Source: Saprospiraceae bacterium (lineage in GTDB: Bacteria > Bacteroidota > Bacteroidia > Chitinophagales > Saprospiraceae). Taken from it: a stretch of 64,000 bases of DNA. Both the position numbers and the translations under genes were made by a program. Positions 11,001 through 18,208 of the stretch are shown here, piece by piece; the first letter of the stretch is position 1, and every line of letters starts with the position of its first letter. The stretch covers positions 1 through 64,000 of the forward strand of contig JAHDGU010000010.1 in NCBI GenBank assembly GCA_020627535.1, in the 5' to 3' direction. The notes beneath the pieces are model-generated. The model saw only the letters and a program-made list of their open reading frames with translations, did no database searches and had not been told where the DNA came from.

Positions 11001-11322
11001 AGCAATAAGCCGCAATTCCAGAAGGTTGAGTTGGATACTCATAATATCGAAGTATCTGACCTATGGCAACTGCCCCACATCCAAGGAGTGAGTTTTTTGA
11101 CTTATTCTGCCCAAACAGAGTTGTCCTTTCATAAACGGGGCATAAAGAGTTATATGGTGACTTCTGATGCCAATTTGTCTTGATTAGGCGGCTAACTTCA
11201 TTTGAATATTGACACTCCAACTTTGACAAAAATCCACACATAAAAAGGATAATAACTCCTATCCCTTTAATTGACCCGACTAGTTTGAGTGTATCTATTA
11301 TATCAATCTGTTCACTTTGCAT
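5077..11322 (-). CDS. Giant secreted multidomain protein with N-terminal C10 (streptopain-like) peptidase domain
   Basis: 2081 residues. A hydrophobic stretch at about 20-37 looks like a signal sequence. The peptidase domain shows LLGCGAVAIGQILRYYEYP with candidate nucleophile Cys82, GGGHWVVIDGF with His232, and YHVNMGWED, the pattern of family C10 cysteine peptidases. A long series of extracellular modules follows: Ig/FN-like segments, two CARDB-like regions (DITMQNVYLSQSVVRAGEAFDVGVEF is in the second), a PKD-like segment, a fibronectin III-like segment, and sortilin/BNR-like repeats (NDFGDTWMRIY, SIDGGYTWES). The last 450 residues hold four or five Kre9/KNH-like repeats of the type SPQDGESYTTGEDAMNINWT. 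It ends in such a repeat, with no T9SS sorting domain recognised. Substrate unknown; a degradative or defensive surface protease is inference. Confidence 0.8.
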   Translation of the reverse strand: MQSEQIDIIDTLKLVGSIKGIGVIILFMCGFLSKLECQYSNEVSRLIKTNWHQKSPYNSLCPVYERTTLFGQNKSKNSLLGCGAVAIGQILRYYEYPTQPSGIAAYCSTAEGPVSPSLIEGNFCFYQVGSSLNYNYRNMAECDYESGNLDVASFLRTVAIFIVSNFDVNGSYKSEVSSGSLDIVSAMINNFGYNISSITPSNHYRAGSILRSDLVSGRPILGYLSNVAGGGHWVVIDGFKWDDILGRYVYHVNMGWEDSSLNQYYDLESLPLLNGRQYEFTYFFSGIQPRDPDYTLTPRADYCEAGLKTDSEQNRTSLSCISPIFPVPDEVISNQSIQVIWEEVEGALAYEVTIKSVGSSVIYYEKTRTYGGHEYFEAPESLPPNDEIEVTINPVDEFGVVHQCDPYTFFTVSEPCDVDIVDVEIECASFTEYDLIVEFDETGAGTYNLRAEDPDNVYAELNNIEGGTYTLSGIPNRRDVAIIVEKTSDTEHCFEIVNVSGPRCHSSTFDFTWPPSEDECYETGEDLPVTWEEYGNTAVVRLALHNLLTSEIAYETNFVINDGDHTLTIPEDVPEGYYIIRIIAADDPTASAQSLIFEIKEDCTTECEPVNVSLFEPAGGAIKLSGEDIDFLWYQNGPVTGPCSPQEYVFEIADNTSFDNAQEVVRTSNDLSTSISTVGEYYWRVRVHYTNGNYGPWSAVRSLTISDPENVVLNLQGCTQYATPICKNELLEVDATLYNNSGVTWEGSIRAAIWNIEESEAQLIEEHHNLVIASGESIDLEFSGIVTMDPHPGTELYIIQEADEGSQALPSGGSCQNGIDIDINYCEDALDFDWNPTVIIEDEPVSFDDIYPGPILYTRWYFEGGTPDSILDNSNASGIIFEDPGLYEVTCEVETVDLGILSKTKTIEVLSTDAFYPDLYFETASLSHPQALENQYIDVDWTVINDGVQKIKFNWIEYYFSDDAILDSLDHKYTYTDQEDLHSVYLSGGASFNGSRNVKVPNNTTNGTKYIIVKLYSWNPPHREPDQDPVNDILAIPIEIITELPDITMQNVYLSQSVVRAGEAFDVGVEFVNIGNGDLPTTYPPPAYNMYLSTDTILSSDDLDYGRGHWIENGSWSPPEYHFDEANGAEPFYHERNVKVSELATEGQYYLLLAIDLDLEYPHRSDVESESNEANNVVYASLEIANPNQPSSQAHDLRVISKDETSISLCWSRGNGSAAILLGYDHEERGYRKPVDSLDYSTDSNWSIAPAYSDGERTRPNTKMLYQGVDTCVTVNGLDSGESYFFSVFEYNEDGSGKDYLQSKGEVILSTTDGDESIWDIHRTTPSHNDFFSTEIHEIFPHDEEILTFGYYMLKSMNNGEYFKMYRIEDESETHTISSIGAAHISDSNIVAVHRGGGVVYRSSNLGEEWSKSLLAQADRSYAVHFTDAEHGFLVSRDTASNGIVFKTNDGGVTWVQVLTSADLQLREIDVLEQQVFVAGEDAVLFRSNDFGDTWMRIYHDLPTSYITDVKILGSSTLLATVRDHGLYYSIDGGYTWESKNDMPAETSGHEMFVNEDSRIYFNYNTLAYASPELSSWSAMSHNVSYPNTCFLNHEGRIYIAGRGLQSALIDDLSLEDCPEHLIIQGQFASEYESSSSIVTDGQMTAAVESNSRLASSSVVLNPGVHVEPGAVFVAEVDPCDLNETAGLNFEFTNISDLVIGYDQLDILWSSTNLSETVELTLLDSDSQYVQDIDLMSPNDGYYSWEIDSTILAGTYVLSIQGYALGDSGAVLDTLVSYSEELSIVPAIPQLDIYSPSSGQSYTADVSLVHIQWTSQYVESHVELTLVNKAGTQSWTIDGSTEDDNYYAWNIPSGIPTDDYYIVIAENSSYMISDTSDLFEIISVPMITFTSPQDGESYTTGEDAMNINWTSSNVGPEIVLQLVDADSNFVVNLVSQYNSNNPTDNDGEFEWDLPITLDGGYHHIKAFEHGTGNAVSYSGEFEILVTNMPMIEISQPWDGQVRSPGSSLSIRWTSINITDDVVIELLDANDNHVSFISTSTNDDGFFPWSIPNNINLGDYKVKMYEVGTEDGVAYSGTFTIE

Positions 11323-11357
11323 TATTAATCGTTATTCATGAGATCAATTAAAATTAA

Positions 11358-11732
11358 TCATGACTCTTGAAAGCAATCCATCAAATTGAGAGAGCATGTA
11401 ATCCACACCAAATGCACCACATTCCTCGCACCAACCTTACTCTTCATATTCTTGACATGTGACTTGACAGTTTCTCGAGACATGTAGAGCTCTGCTGCCG
11501 TCTCCTCAAAGGTGTGGCCGATGCGTAAGAGGGAGAGGACTTCTAGCTCTCTAGTGCTAAAAATACAGGCGGACTTCTTAGAGTCATATATGACATTTGC
11601 TTCAATCCTGTCATCATCAATAGTGGTATTTAATCCTGGAGTCCGCTCTTGGGTTGAAGCCCTACTACTATGTGGAAATGGGAGATCTCCTAGCGGAACA
11701 GGTCGTTTTGGGGTTGCTGATTGTAGAGTCAT
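11358..11732 (-). CDS. LuxR/GerE-type helix-turn-helix regulator, short
   Basis: 124 residues. The C-terminal half is a LuxR-family DNA-binding domain: STRELEVLSLLRIGHTFEETAAELYMSRETVKSHVKNM, with the recognition helix around SRETVKSHVKN. The N-terminal half is polar and unrecognised; there is no receiver or autoinducer domain. It lies 35 bases upstream of the giant peptidase gene on the same strand and just downstream of a LytTR two-component pair, so local control of the secreted protein is plausible but unproven. It might instead act as an output protein for a separate sensor. Confidence 0.75.
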   Translation of the reverse strand: MTLQSATPKRPVPLGDLPFPHSSRASTQERTPGLNTTIDDDRIEANVIYDSKKSACIFSTRELEVLSLLRIGHTFEETAAELYMSRETVKSHVKNMKSKVGARNVVHLVWITCSLNLMDCFQES

Positions 11733-11841
11733 GCTTCAATGATCACACTTTTTTGACGAAAGTCATAATCAAAAGAAGCGAACACTATGATTTCACTTGT
11801 AAACAGCCAATATTCCTGCATGAAAAGAAATCATATCAAAC

Positions 11842-12573
11842 CTAGGTGGGTCTTATGATTGTGATCCTCTCCTCCAAGTTCGCTTTAAATCTCTTCCCCA
11901 AGGGAACCCTACTATCATCGCTCATGACAAGATCTAAGTCAGACTTGTGCTTGATCGCAGTCAGTCTCACCGCAAACTTGCGATGCACTCTGACAATCAG
12001 CGGATCAGCGATGGCCTGGACAAGCTGTGACAATGAATTGTAGTTGTACAAAGCGTATTGCTCTGTATAGACGATAACACCATTGTCTTTTGCCTCTAAA
12101 TAGAGAATACTGTCCTTTTCCACTCTCTGGTAATACTTCCCCTTGGCCTTGAGGTAAACGGCTTCACCATCTCTGCCAGATCCATCAGAGTGTTCAAGAG
12201 CTAACGCTCTTTCTATACATACGTACAGCTGCCTATCAGACACGGGTTTGACTAGATAGTTTGCATCAGAGATTCCCTGACTCCTAGTGAGAGTGCTGCG
12301 GTCAGTATGTGAACTGATGAATACGATCCGTGCCTGTGCATGTTGTTTTTTGATCCGCTCGGCCACTTGGATACCGTCAATGTCATCAGCTCCAAGGTCA
12401 ATATCAAGCAAAGCCAAGTCAAGCTGGTGAGTATCTAAGTGGGATAACATATCATCAGATGACGAAAAGCCCAAACAGTTGTCATATCCTAAACCAGACA
12501 AGTCAGCAAGCAAATTCTCTCGCTGCAAGATATCATCCTCAAGGACAACAACACGGACATTGCTAACTGCCAT
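11842..12573 (-). CDS. LytTR-family response regulator
   Basis: 243 residues. The receiver domain (about 5-125) has the acidic pair EDD at 12-14, phospho-acceptor Asp57 in LALLDIDL, Ser/Thr in IVFISSHT and the conserved Lys in YLVKPVS. The LytTR DNA-binding domain (about 140-240) includes YLEAKDNGVIVYTEQYALYN and IVRVHRKFAVRL. Such proteins bind short direct repeats in promoters. The start overlaps the end of the kinase gene by 11 bases, a sign of translational coupling, so the two form a two-component system. Confidence 0.92.
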   Translation of the reverse strand: MAVSNVRVVVLEDDILQRENLLADLSGLGYDNCLGFSSSDDMLSHLDTHQLDLALLDIDLGADDIDGIQVAERIKKQHAQARIVFISSHTDRSTLTRSQGISDANYLVKPVSDRQLYVCIERALALEHSDGSGRDGEAVYLKAKGKYYQRVEKDSILYLEAKDNGVIVYTEQYALYNYNSLSQLVQAIADPLIVRVHRKFAVRLTAIKHKSDLDLVMSDDSRVPLGKRFKANLEERITIIRPT

Positions 12574-14560
12574 ATGGGAAGCTAATCTTTAGACTCATCG
12601 ACTCCTGTGTTAAATTGACCAACTTGGCTTGTAGTTGTTCTACAAAACTATGAATCAACTGACTACCGCTTCCGTCGCCATCATCCTGAACAAAACTTCC
12701 ATTATCTTGGTATTCAAGCACCAGCTGATTGTCTTGTACGGAGAGCTCTACTTCAATTTTAGGATTCGGCTCACGCCCAAATGCGTGCTTGACTGAGTTT
12801 GTCAAAAGCTCATTCATGATCAGTGCTAGGTAGATTGCCTTATCTTGTCTGAGCTCAATGCTCTCGAACTTGTGCTCATAACGAATGGCCTTGTTGTCAA
12901 TCTCTGACATGGAGAACTTGATATCCTCTATGATCTCATCTAGTACTGCAGCTATATCTACGTACTCGTAATCATTCACCTCTGAGAGTCTACGATTCAC
13001 TGAGGCAATAGCTCTTAGATTTTTTTCACTTGCCTCAGCAATTTCCCTGGCCTCAAGATTCGAAGCGCGCGTTTTTTGCTGTTTTAGTAGATTGCTGGCA
13101 AGGACGAGCTGATTTTTGACACGGTGGTTGATTTCGCTATTCAGTCTTTGAACTTGTTGGTTTTTTTCTAACAGTTGATCATTCAGAGCATTTGTCCTTT
13201 GCCTTTGTCGCCAGAAGAACAAGGCACCCAGAGCAGTCAATAGCGCTACGAGGCTACTCAAGACAAGAATTTTCTTTTGTGATGCTATCTGAAGTTGGCT
13301 ATTTTCATCTTGTACTTTCAGTAACTCGATCTCTTGCTCTCTCTGTTCTGTCTCATACTTCTCAAGTAGATCAGCATTCACTGATAGCCTTTCGAGTTCA
13401 AAAAGCGAATCACGTAACTCAACGTAGGTTTCAAAATTTGTCGCCATTTTCTCATCACCATTTTGTTTCAGCCTTGCATCCAAGAATCCTTCTAAGATCA
13501 GTGAGTGATGATCGATATTATCGATATCTGCATCTCTGTAAGTTTGCAAAGCTTGGCCATAGTGAAACGTGGCTTTTTCATATTGACCGAGGGCTTTGTG
13601 TGCATTCGCCTTATTGCCGTGAAGTTGGAAGCGCTTCGCCTCCAGACCATCAATCCCGTTTACAAGACGTAATCCTTCTTCTAAGTGAGGCAGTGCTTCA
13701 GACGGCCTATTCAAATCGATAAGAATACCAGCCAAGGTATTTATGTTATACACTTTTTCACGATCTGAAAGCACCGCTTGTTTACTCACTGTATTCATGA
13801 GCTCAAGTGCTCGATCTGGGTATCCAGCTTCATTACAAGCTCCAGCCCAAGCTCTATAAGTCTGACAAAGATTCACATGTTTAGGGCCATAGGCTGTCAA
13901 GGCAGCTTCATAGTACTCAAAGCTCTGCTCATATTCACCGATGCCCTTGTATATATTTGCGATGGTATAAGCCATAGCACCTTGCATATTGCCCTCATCG
14001 ATGCGTTCTGCAAGTGCCAAGGCTTCCGTCAAGTCTCTAATCGCTAAAGAGTCCATACCAACACGGCGGTGATAATTACCCATCACAAAAAGTGCATAAG
14101 CTCTTTGATATATCTCCTCTCTATCTGATTTCGCATCATCAAATGATACACGTTCGAGAATTGCCAATCCCAAGCTATCATTGCCCAGTCTTAAGTGTGT
14201 CGCCCCAAGTTTTAAGGAAATCGAATTGATCTGATTTTGACCTGAGTGCTCCTCAGCCTCTTGCAATGCCTCTTGGTAGAGATACAACGCGTCTTGCTCG
14301 TTATCCAAATTGGATTGGACTAGACCATTGAAATATGGAACGAACCATCGAAATGGGGCAACTTCATGTTCTTCAAATAACAACTCTAGAGAATCCAAAA
14401 GCAGTTTACAGGAATCAATGTCTGAATCTATAATCCTCTCGATCTCTTTCATTAGAACCTTCTGCTCAGGAGTCCGAGCTTGAGACTGAGCAAAGGCTTG
14501 AGGAGTGATAAAAACGGCAATTAATAAAGATGCTATTGGCAGGAGATATCTTCGGACCAT
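12563..14560 (-). CDS. TPR-repeat sensor histidine kinase (HisKA_2 type)
   Basis: 665 residues: signal peptide (to about 24), a periplasmic region of tetratricopeptide repeats (about 60-390, for example RAYALFVMGNYHRRVGMDSLAI), a coiled coil, one membrane helix (about 433-450, LVLSSLVALLTALGALFFW), then the cytoplasmic kinase. The phospho-acceptor region is LNSEINHRVKNQLVLASNLL, the HisKA_2 pattern, followed by an ATPase domain with ALIMNELLTNSVKHAFG (N box) and YQDNGSF (G box). Kinases with this layout pair with LytTR regulators in Bacteroidota; the overlapping regulator gene fits. A well-formed promoter lies upstream. The signal sensed by the repeats is unknown. Confidence 0.93.
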   Translation of the reverse strand: MVRRYLLPIASLLIAVFITPQAFAQSQARTPEQKVLMKEIERIIDSDIDSCKLLLDSLELLFEEHEVAPFRWFVPYFNGLVQSNLDNEQDALYLYQEALQEAEEHSGQNQINSISLKLGATHLRLGNDSLGLAILERVSFDDAKSDREEIYQRAYALFVMGNYHRRVGMDSLAIRDLTEALALAERIDEGNMQGAMAYTIANIYKGIGEYEQSFEYYEAALTAYGPKHVNLCQTYRAWAGACNEAGYPDRALELMNTVSKQAVLSDREKVYNINTLAGILIDLNRPSEALPHLEEGLRLVNGIDGLEAKRFQLHGNKANAHKALGQYEKATFHYGQALQTYRDADIDNIDHHSLILEGFLDARLKQNGDEKMATNFETYVELRDSLFELERLSVNADLLEKYETEQREQEIELLKVQDENSQLQIASQKKILVLSSLVALLTALGALFFWRQRQRTNALNDQLLEKNQQVQRLNSEINHRVKNQLVLASNLLKQQKTRASNLEAREIAEASEKNLRAIASVNRRLSEVNDYEYVDIAAVLDEIIEDIKFSMSEIDNKAIRYEHKFESIELRQDKAIYLALIMNELLTNSVKHAFGREPNPKIEVELSVQDNQLVLEYQDNGSFVQDDGDGSGSQLIHSFVEQLQAKLVNLTQESMSLKISFPYGS

Positions 14561-14578
14561 GTGAGTACGCTATGGTGA

Positions 14579-14610
14579 CAATGATACAATCATTCTCTAA
14601 GGATCGCAAA
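14579..14610 (-). promoter_or_regulatory. Putative promoter of the TPR kinase / LytTR operon
   Basis: On the minus strand TTTG (14610 to 14607) is followed after exactly 20 bases by TATCATTG (14586 to 14579). This matches the Bacteroidota sigma pattern TTTG-N19-21-TAnnTTTG with one mismatch. It would start a transcript about 12 bases before the kinase ATG at 14560. Confidence 0.55.
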
Positions 14611-14779
14611 TCGCCGAATGCTCGTTTTATATCATTCTAAGACCTGACAGCATAAAAATCTAGAAATCCTGAGAATGGCAATTAGATCTACTTCAAAGAC
14701 AAAGGCATCGGATATAGCAAGAGCTTTTATGATGCTTTGGCTAGGAGGTTGGGCTTGCGGTAGGACATGCCCTGATGTT

Positions 14780-17158
14780 TTACTCGTCTACGCACTTCCA
14801 TTCGTAGACTACAACATAACCACTATTTGGGGTATCAGAAGGACTAAAAATAGCACCCGTTGCAATTCTTGTCATAGATATATTCGACGTAACTGAAATA
14901 CCCATTCGCTCATCTGCACTATTTGGCAGAATACTTTCTCCAAGTTTCGTCCAGCTCCCTTGTCGATAGTCAAATGCTCGAGTTTGGCCTGCCCTGAATC
15001 CAACAGAATCGTTGAATACCGAACCAGCAACAAAACCAGTTCCATCAGTGTTCATGCATACGGAACTCCCAAACCAATCACCACTAGATTCACCGTAGAG
15101 GTTTGAGCCCATCTGTTGCCATACGGAATCTTCAAATGTGTAAACCTGCGCCAAGCCCCTATTCACTCCTTCAAAATCATGCTGATCGGAACCAACAATA
15201 ATGGTCTTCGCATCGTTTCCTATGGCCACGTCAGCACCAAAATTACCTCCTTCCATAAGTCCAAAAATACGTTCACCTTTCAAGTTCCACTGCTCACCAT
15301 CAAGTTGGTATACATCAAGTGCTCCAGTTTCAGTAGCATTGTTCACCGCATTCGGAGCTCCAGCAATTAAAGTTTTACCATCAATACTGAGATCTATACT
15401 TGTACCGAATTCTTCTGAGTCTTGACTACCGAAAATGTCATTGCCAACTTGGATCCATGAACTCGAAGACCATTCATATATTGAAGCTTTTCCTTTATTA
15501 GTTCCCTCCTCATCATTTCTTGGTGCTGATATAGCAATTCTATTGCCACTATTGTCAAACTGCACATCAAACCCAAACCAATCTTGAGATTGGCCGTTGG
15601 TAATCGGTGACCCTAGTGGCACCCACTCATCCTCATGCAACTCATAGACCTCGACTCTACCATTAAATCCCAATGGAGTACCAATAGCAATTCTGTTTCC
15701 TGATGCATTAATAGTAACTGACCTTCCAAATTGAGCTCCATCATTCACCCCGAAAAGAGTCTGACCTAATTGACTCCAGGAACCTTCGTTCCACTCATAG
15801 CATAAAACTCTGCCACGAACACTTCCATCGTCATCAAAAGTCGGTGCTCCTATGACCAAAATATTTCCAGAATCATTCAATTCTATTGACAGTCCGAATC
15901 GCTCAAGCTCAAATTCACCTTCTATATCCCCACCCAGCTGTGCCCAAGCAAAACTGTCGCAGGCCACACAAGCTGAATCATACAAGGCAATTACCTCAGC
16001 CCCGTCTTCCACAATGGTATTTTCTAATAGTTCAATTTCCGGAGCCGAAAGCAAATAGTGATATGGCTCCTCAAATACCACACTGTCAAATTCCAGTCGC
16101 CTAGCCGCTTGGTAAATCTTTGAATTTGCTAGTAACTTATTTTTCACAACTATCGTATCCAAGCAGTCGCAAGGTGCACAAAGCTCACCACCGCAGTCGA
16201 TGCCTGTCTCATCGCCATTCATGATACTGTCTGTACAGGTCAAGCAAGACGAAGAGTCAAGTCCCATGGGATTGTAATTGTGACTTAGCGGATCTGGACA
16301 GCCTGCCGTGAGACAAATAAAATCAACCTCAGCTTCAGAATTACACCCAGCAGCATTATTATCAATAGAGGCCGATTGTGTCTCAAGAAAGGCGCAAATA
16401 GAACTAATCGCACAGGTACTTAGCTGCGGATTGGTGCCGATGGAAACATTATCCAAGGTCTCGTCGAGATTATCCAGTCCTGCCAGTGAAGATAAACGAT
16501 CATTGTTAGTGACATTTAAAACTCTCACAGATCTCAGGGCTGACATCTCAGCAAAATCCAGTAGCTGATCGCTCCTTGTGACATCCAGAAAGTCAACACC
16601 AACCAGGGAGGAAAATCCACTTAGATCATCAAGATCTCGGCATTGAATGGACAATCTGCTGCCTACAGCCCTCAGTAGGGCAAAAACAGACATGGTACTG
16701 AGATTATCCAGATCTAGATCGATGATCCATGCCGAATCTAGTGCTGGAAAACTAACTTCTACGAACTCCTCTCCCGCTATCACAATCTCTCTCGCATATT
16801 TCAAGCTCTCCATCTCGACCGTCTCAAATGGGAATATTTGGTCCAGGATGCGCAACTCACCCATGATACTATCGACATTGTGCAGACCATTGAGATCAAG
16901 AAGCGATTGAAAGTTTTCTATGATCAAATCACCACCGATGTACTCGATCTGCGCCAAGGGTGCCAGATTAAATACCGCACTAAAATCATCTATCACTATA
17001 TCCCCAAGCACCCTAGTACATCCAGGATACTCCGTCGGAAAGTCATTGATCTCTTGCTGAGAAGTGAATTCAATACCGCCAGGCAGGCAGTCTTGGGCTG
17101 GTAGAAGGACTGGCAATACAAAAAGGAAAGCAAGGAAGAATCTTGGGATTCGAGACAT
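14780..17158 (-). CDS. Secreted protein with receptor-L/leucine-rich-like and FG-GAP-like propeller repeats
   Basis: 792 residues with a signal peptide (MSRIPRFFLAFLFVLPVLLPAQ). Residues about 30-290 resemble receptor L/leucine-rich repeats (IGGDLIIENFQSLLDLNGL, NVTNNDRLSSLAGLDNLDE). A cysteine-rich linker, NGDETGIDCGGELCAPCDC, follows near 340. The C-terminal half has six or seven repeats of the form W-xx-LG-x-I-G...FG-x-SV-x-N-x-G-x-IAIGAP (for example QFGRSVTINASGNRIAIGTP), likely a beta-propeller. It stops after the last repeat (VVYEWKCVDE) with no T9SS sorting domain seen. An adhesion or binding role is inference. Confidence 0.72.
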   Translation of the reverse strand: MSRIPRFFLAFLFVLPVLLPAQDCLPGGIEFTSQQEINDFPTEYPGCTRVLGDIVIDDFSAVFNLAPLAQIEYIGGDLIIENFQSLLDLNGLHNVDSIMGELRILDQIFPFETVEMESLKYAREIVIAGEEFVEVSFPALDSAWIIDLDLDNLSTMSVFALLRAVGSRLSIQCRDLDDLSGFSSLVGVDFLDVTRSDQLLDFAEMSALRSVRVLNVTNNDRLSSLAGLDNLDETLDNVSIGTNPQLSTCAISSICAFLETQSASIDNNAAGCNSEAEVDFICLTAGCPDPLSHNYNPMGLDSSSCLTCTDSIMNGDETGIDCGGELCAPCDCLDTIVVKNKLLANSKIYQAARRLEFDSVVFEEPYHYLLSAPEIELLENTIVEDGAEVIALYDSACVACDSFAWAQLGGDIEGEFELERFGLSIELNDSGNILVIGAPTFDDDGSVRGRVLCYEWNEGSWSQLGQTLFGVNDGAQFGRSVTINASGNRIAIGTPLGFNGRVEVYELHEDEWVPLGSPITNGQSQDWFGFDVQFDNSGNRIAISAPRNDEEGTNKGKASIYEWSSSSWIQVGNDIFGSQDSEEFGTSIDLSIDGKTLIAGAPNAVNNATETGALDVYQLDGEQWNLKGERIFGLMEGGNFGADVAIGNDAKTIIVGSDQHDFEGVNRGLAQVYTFEDSVWQQMGSNLYGESSGDWFGSSVCMNTDGTGFVAGSVFNDSVGFRAGQTRAFDYRQGSWTKLGESILPNSADERMGISVTSNISMTRIATGAIFSPSDTPNSGYVVVYEWKCVDE

Positions 17159-17376
17159 GGGAATTACTTTTCTCGAAGGTATAAAATCACTTGAAATCTT
17201 CGCACACTAAAAAAGGATGTTCACATGCTGAAAATGACCATTGGCTAAAGAGGAAGTACTAAACGAGGACTGATCGACAAGCTGCTTCATCTATTTTACT
17301 AGACGATAGTGTCTTTAGCATGGCTTGAATCAAGCTGCACAAAGCACTATCAGAATCATCGCAAGTGTCAAGTCAC

Positions 17377-17835
17377 TCACACGTCCGCATCTATCCTGCG
17401 CAATTGCTCAGCATCTGCTAAGTCTTGTAGACGACCAGAGCTTTCCTTATTTTGGATGAGATCCTTTAATGAGATAAAATCTATTTTGAGATCATCAAGA
17501 TCTGCCACGATTCTTTGAGCATAGCAAGATTCGAAATCAACACCATCTATATCAACCTGAAGGTCAATCCGATGGGGAGCATAGCCCAGCTGGACAATAT
17601 TTTCCGCGCTGAGGAAGTCTTTCTCACTGATCCCAAGATTTCCGAAACCAAATTGATCGACTGCCTGTACGAGCTTTGTGAGATTGCCTTCATCGATCCA
17701 AAGCCAAAAGTCTATGTCTTTGGTAAATCGAGGATAACCGTGATAATTGACAGCATAACCTCCTACAACAAGGTACTTAACCCCTCTCTCGTTTAACAAC
17801 TCGATAAACTCTCTGAAGTCCTGATGTATCTCCAT
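17377..17835 (-). CDS. Minimal nucleotidyltransferase (MNT/AbiEii-like fold)
   Basis: 152 residues. FIELLNERGVKYLVVGGYAVNYHGYPRFTKDIDFWL has the GG motif and the DxD metal-binding pair (DID) of Pol-beta-type nucleotidyltransferases; a third acidic site may lie in HRIDLQVDIDG. C-terminal ISLKDLIQNKESSGRLQDLADAEQL is typical of this small family. Its start overlaps the end of the 62-residue gene by 59 bases, so the two are almost certainly translated together. Relatives occur in toxin-antitoxin-like pairs. Whether it modifies tRNA, protein or a small molecule cannot be told here. Confidence 0.82.
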   Translation of the reverse strand: MEIHQDFREFIELLNERGVKYLVVGGYAVNYHGYPRFTKDIDFWLWIDEGNLTKLVQAVDQFGFGNLGISEKDFLSAENIVQLGYAPHRIDLQVDIDGVDFESCYAQRIVADLDDLKIDFISLKDLIQNKESSGRLQDLADAEQLRRIDADV

Positions 17836-17965
17836 AGTGCTGTTTGATCACTTGTTGCCTGATCCGTTCAAGCTCGGTAAGTCGCTCCGCTCCAGATAGG
17901 CTTCGCCAGTAGTCAATATTACTACTGTCTTCTCCTTTTTTGACGATGCGGACGACTTTCTCCAT
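17777..17965 (-). CDS. Small partner of the nucleotidyltransferase, unknown function
   Basis: 62 residues, basic. The core IDYWRSLSGAERLTELERIRQQ and the tail GLQRVYRVVKRERG form a pattern I associate with small genes placed directly before such nucleotidyltransferases. No enzyme motif and no membrane segment are visible. The unusual 59-base overlap with the next gene, in a different frame, supports a fixed functional pair. A regulatory or antitoxin role is inference. Confidence 0.65.
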   Translation of the reverse strand: MEKVVRIVKKGEDSSNIDYWRSLSGAERLTELERIRQQVIKQHYGDTSGLQRVYRVVKRERG

Positions 17966-18113
17966 GTGCTAAGATCATACCTGCCATAGCTATGACTGAC
18001 GCTAATATAAGCCGAATGAAGCTCCAGAAAGTTCCTCTACCACAATGAGAAAATCAAAAACTTGGCACGCTTATTGGCTCTATCATTGCATCTGCAACTG
18101 TAGAACCAAAACC

Positions 18114-18133
18114 TGGACATCTCGCGATGTCCA
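18114..18133 (-). other. Hairpin with GNRA-type loop downstream of the T9SS protein gene
   Basis: A perfect 8-bp stem (TGGACATC/GATGTCCA) closes on TCGC on the plus strand, which reads GCGA, a GNRA tetraloop, on the minus strand. It lies 16 bases beyond the terminator of the 18209 gene and about 150 bases before the small gene at 17965. It could be a second terminator or part of a leader. Confidence 0.5.
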
Positions 18134-18149
18134 CATGTCGATTGAACAG

Positions 18150-18181
18150 AAAAGAGAGACCAGGCAAAGGGTCTCTCTTTT
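18150..18181 (-). terminator. Rho-independent terminator of the T9SS cargo gene
   Basis: A perfect 12-bp stem (AAAAGAGAGACC/GGTCTCTCTTTT) has an 8-base loop. On the minus strand the stem ends in TTTT followed by CTGTTC. It lies about 28 bases past the stop of the minus-strand gene ending at 18209. Confidence 0.85.
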
Positions 18182-18208
18182 CATTACTCATTTCCTTAGT
18201 TGGGGCTC

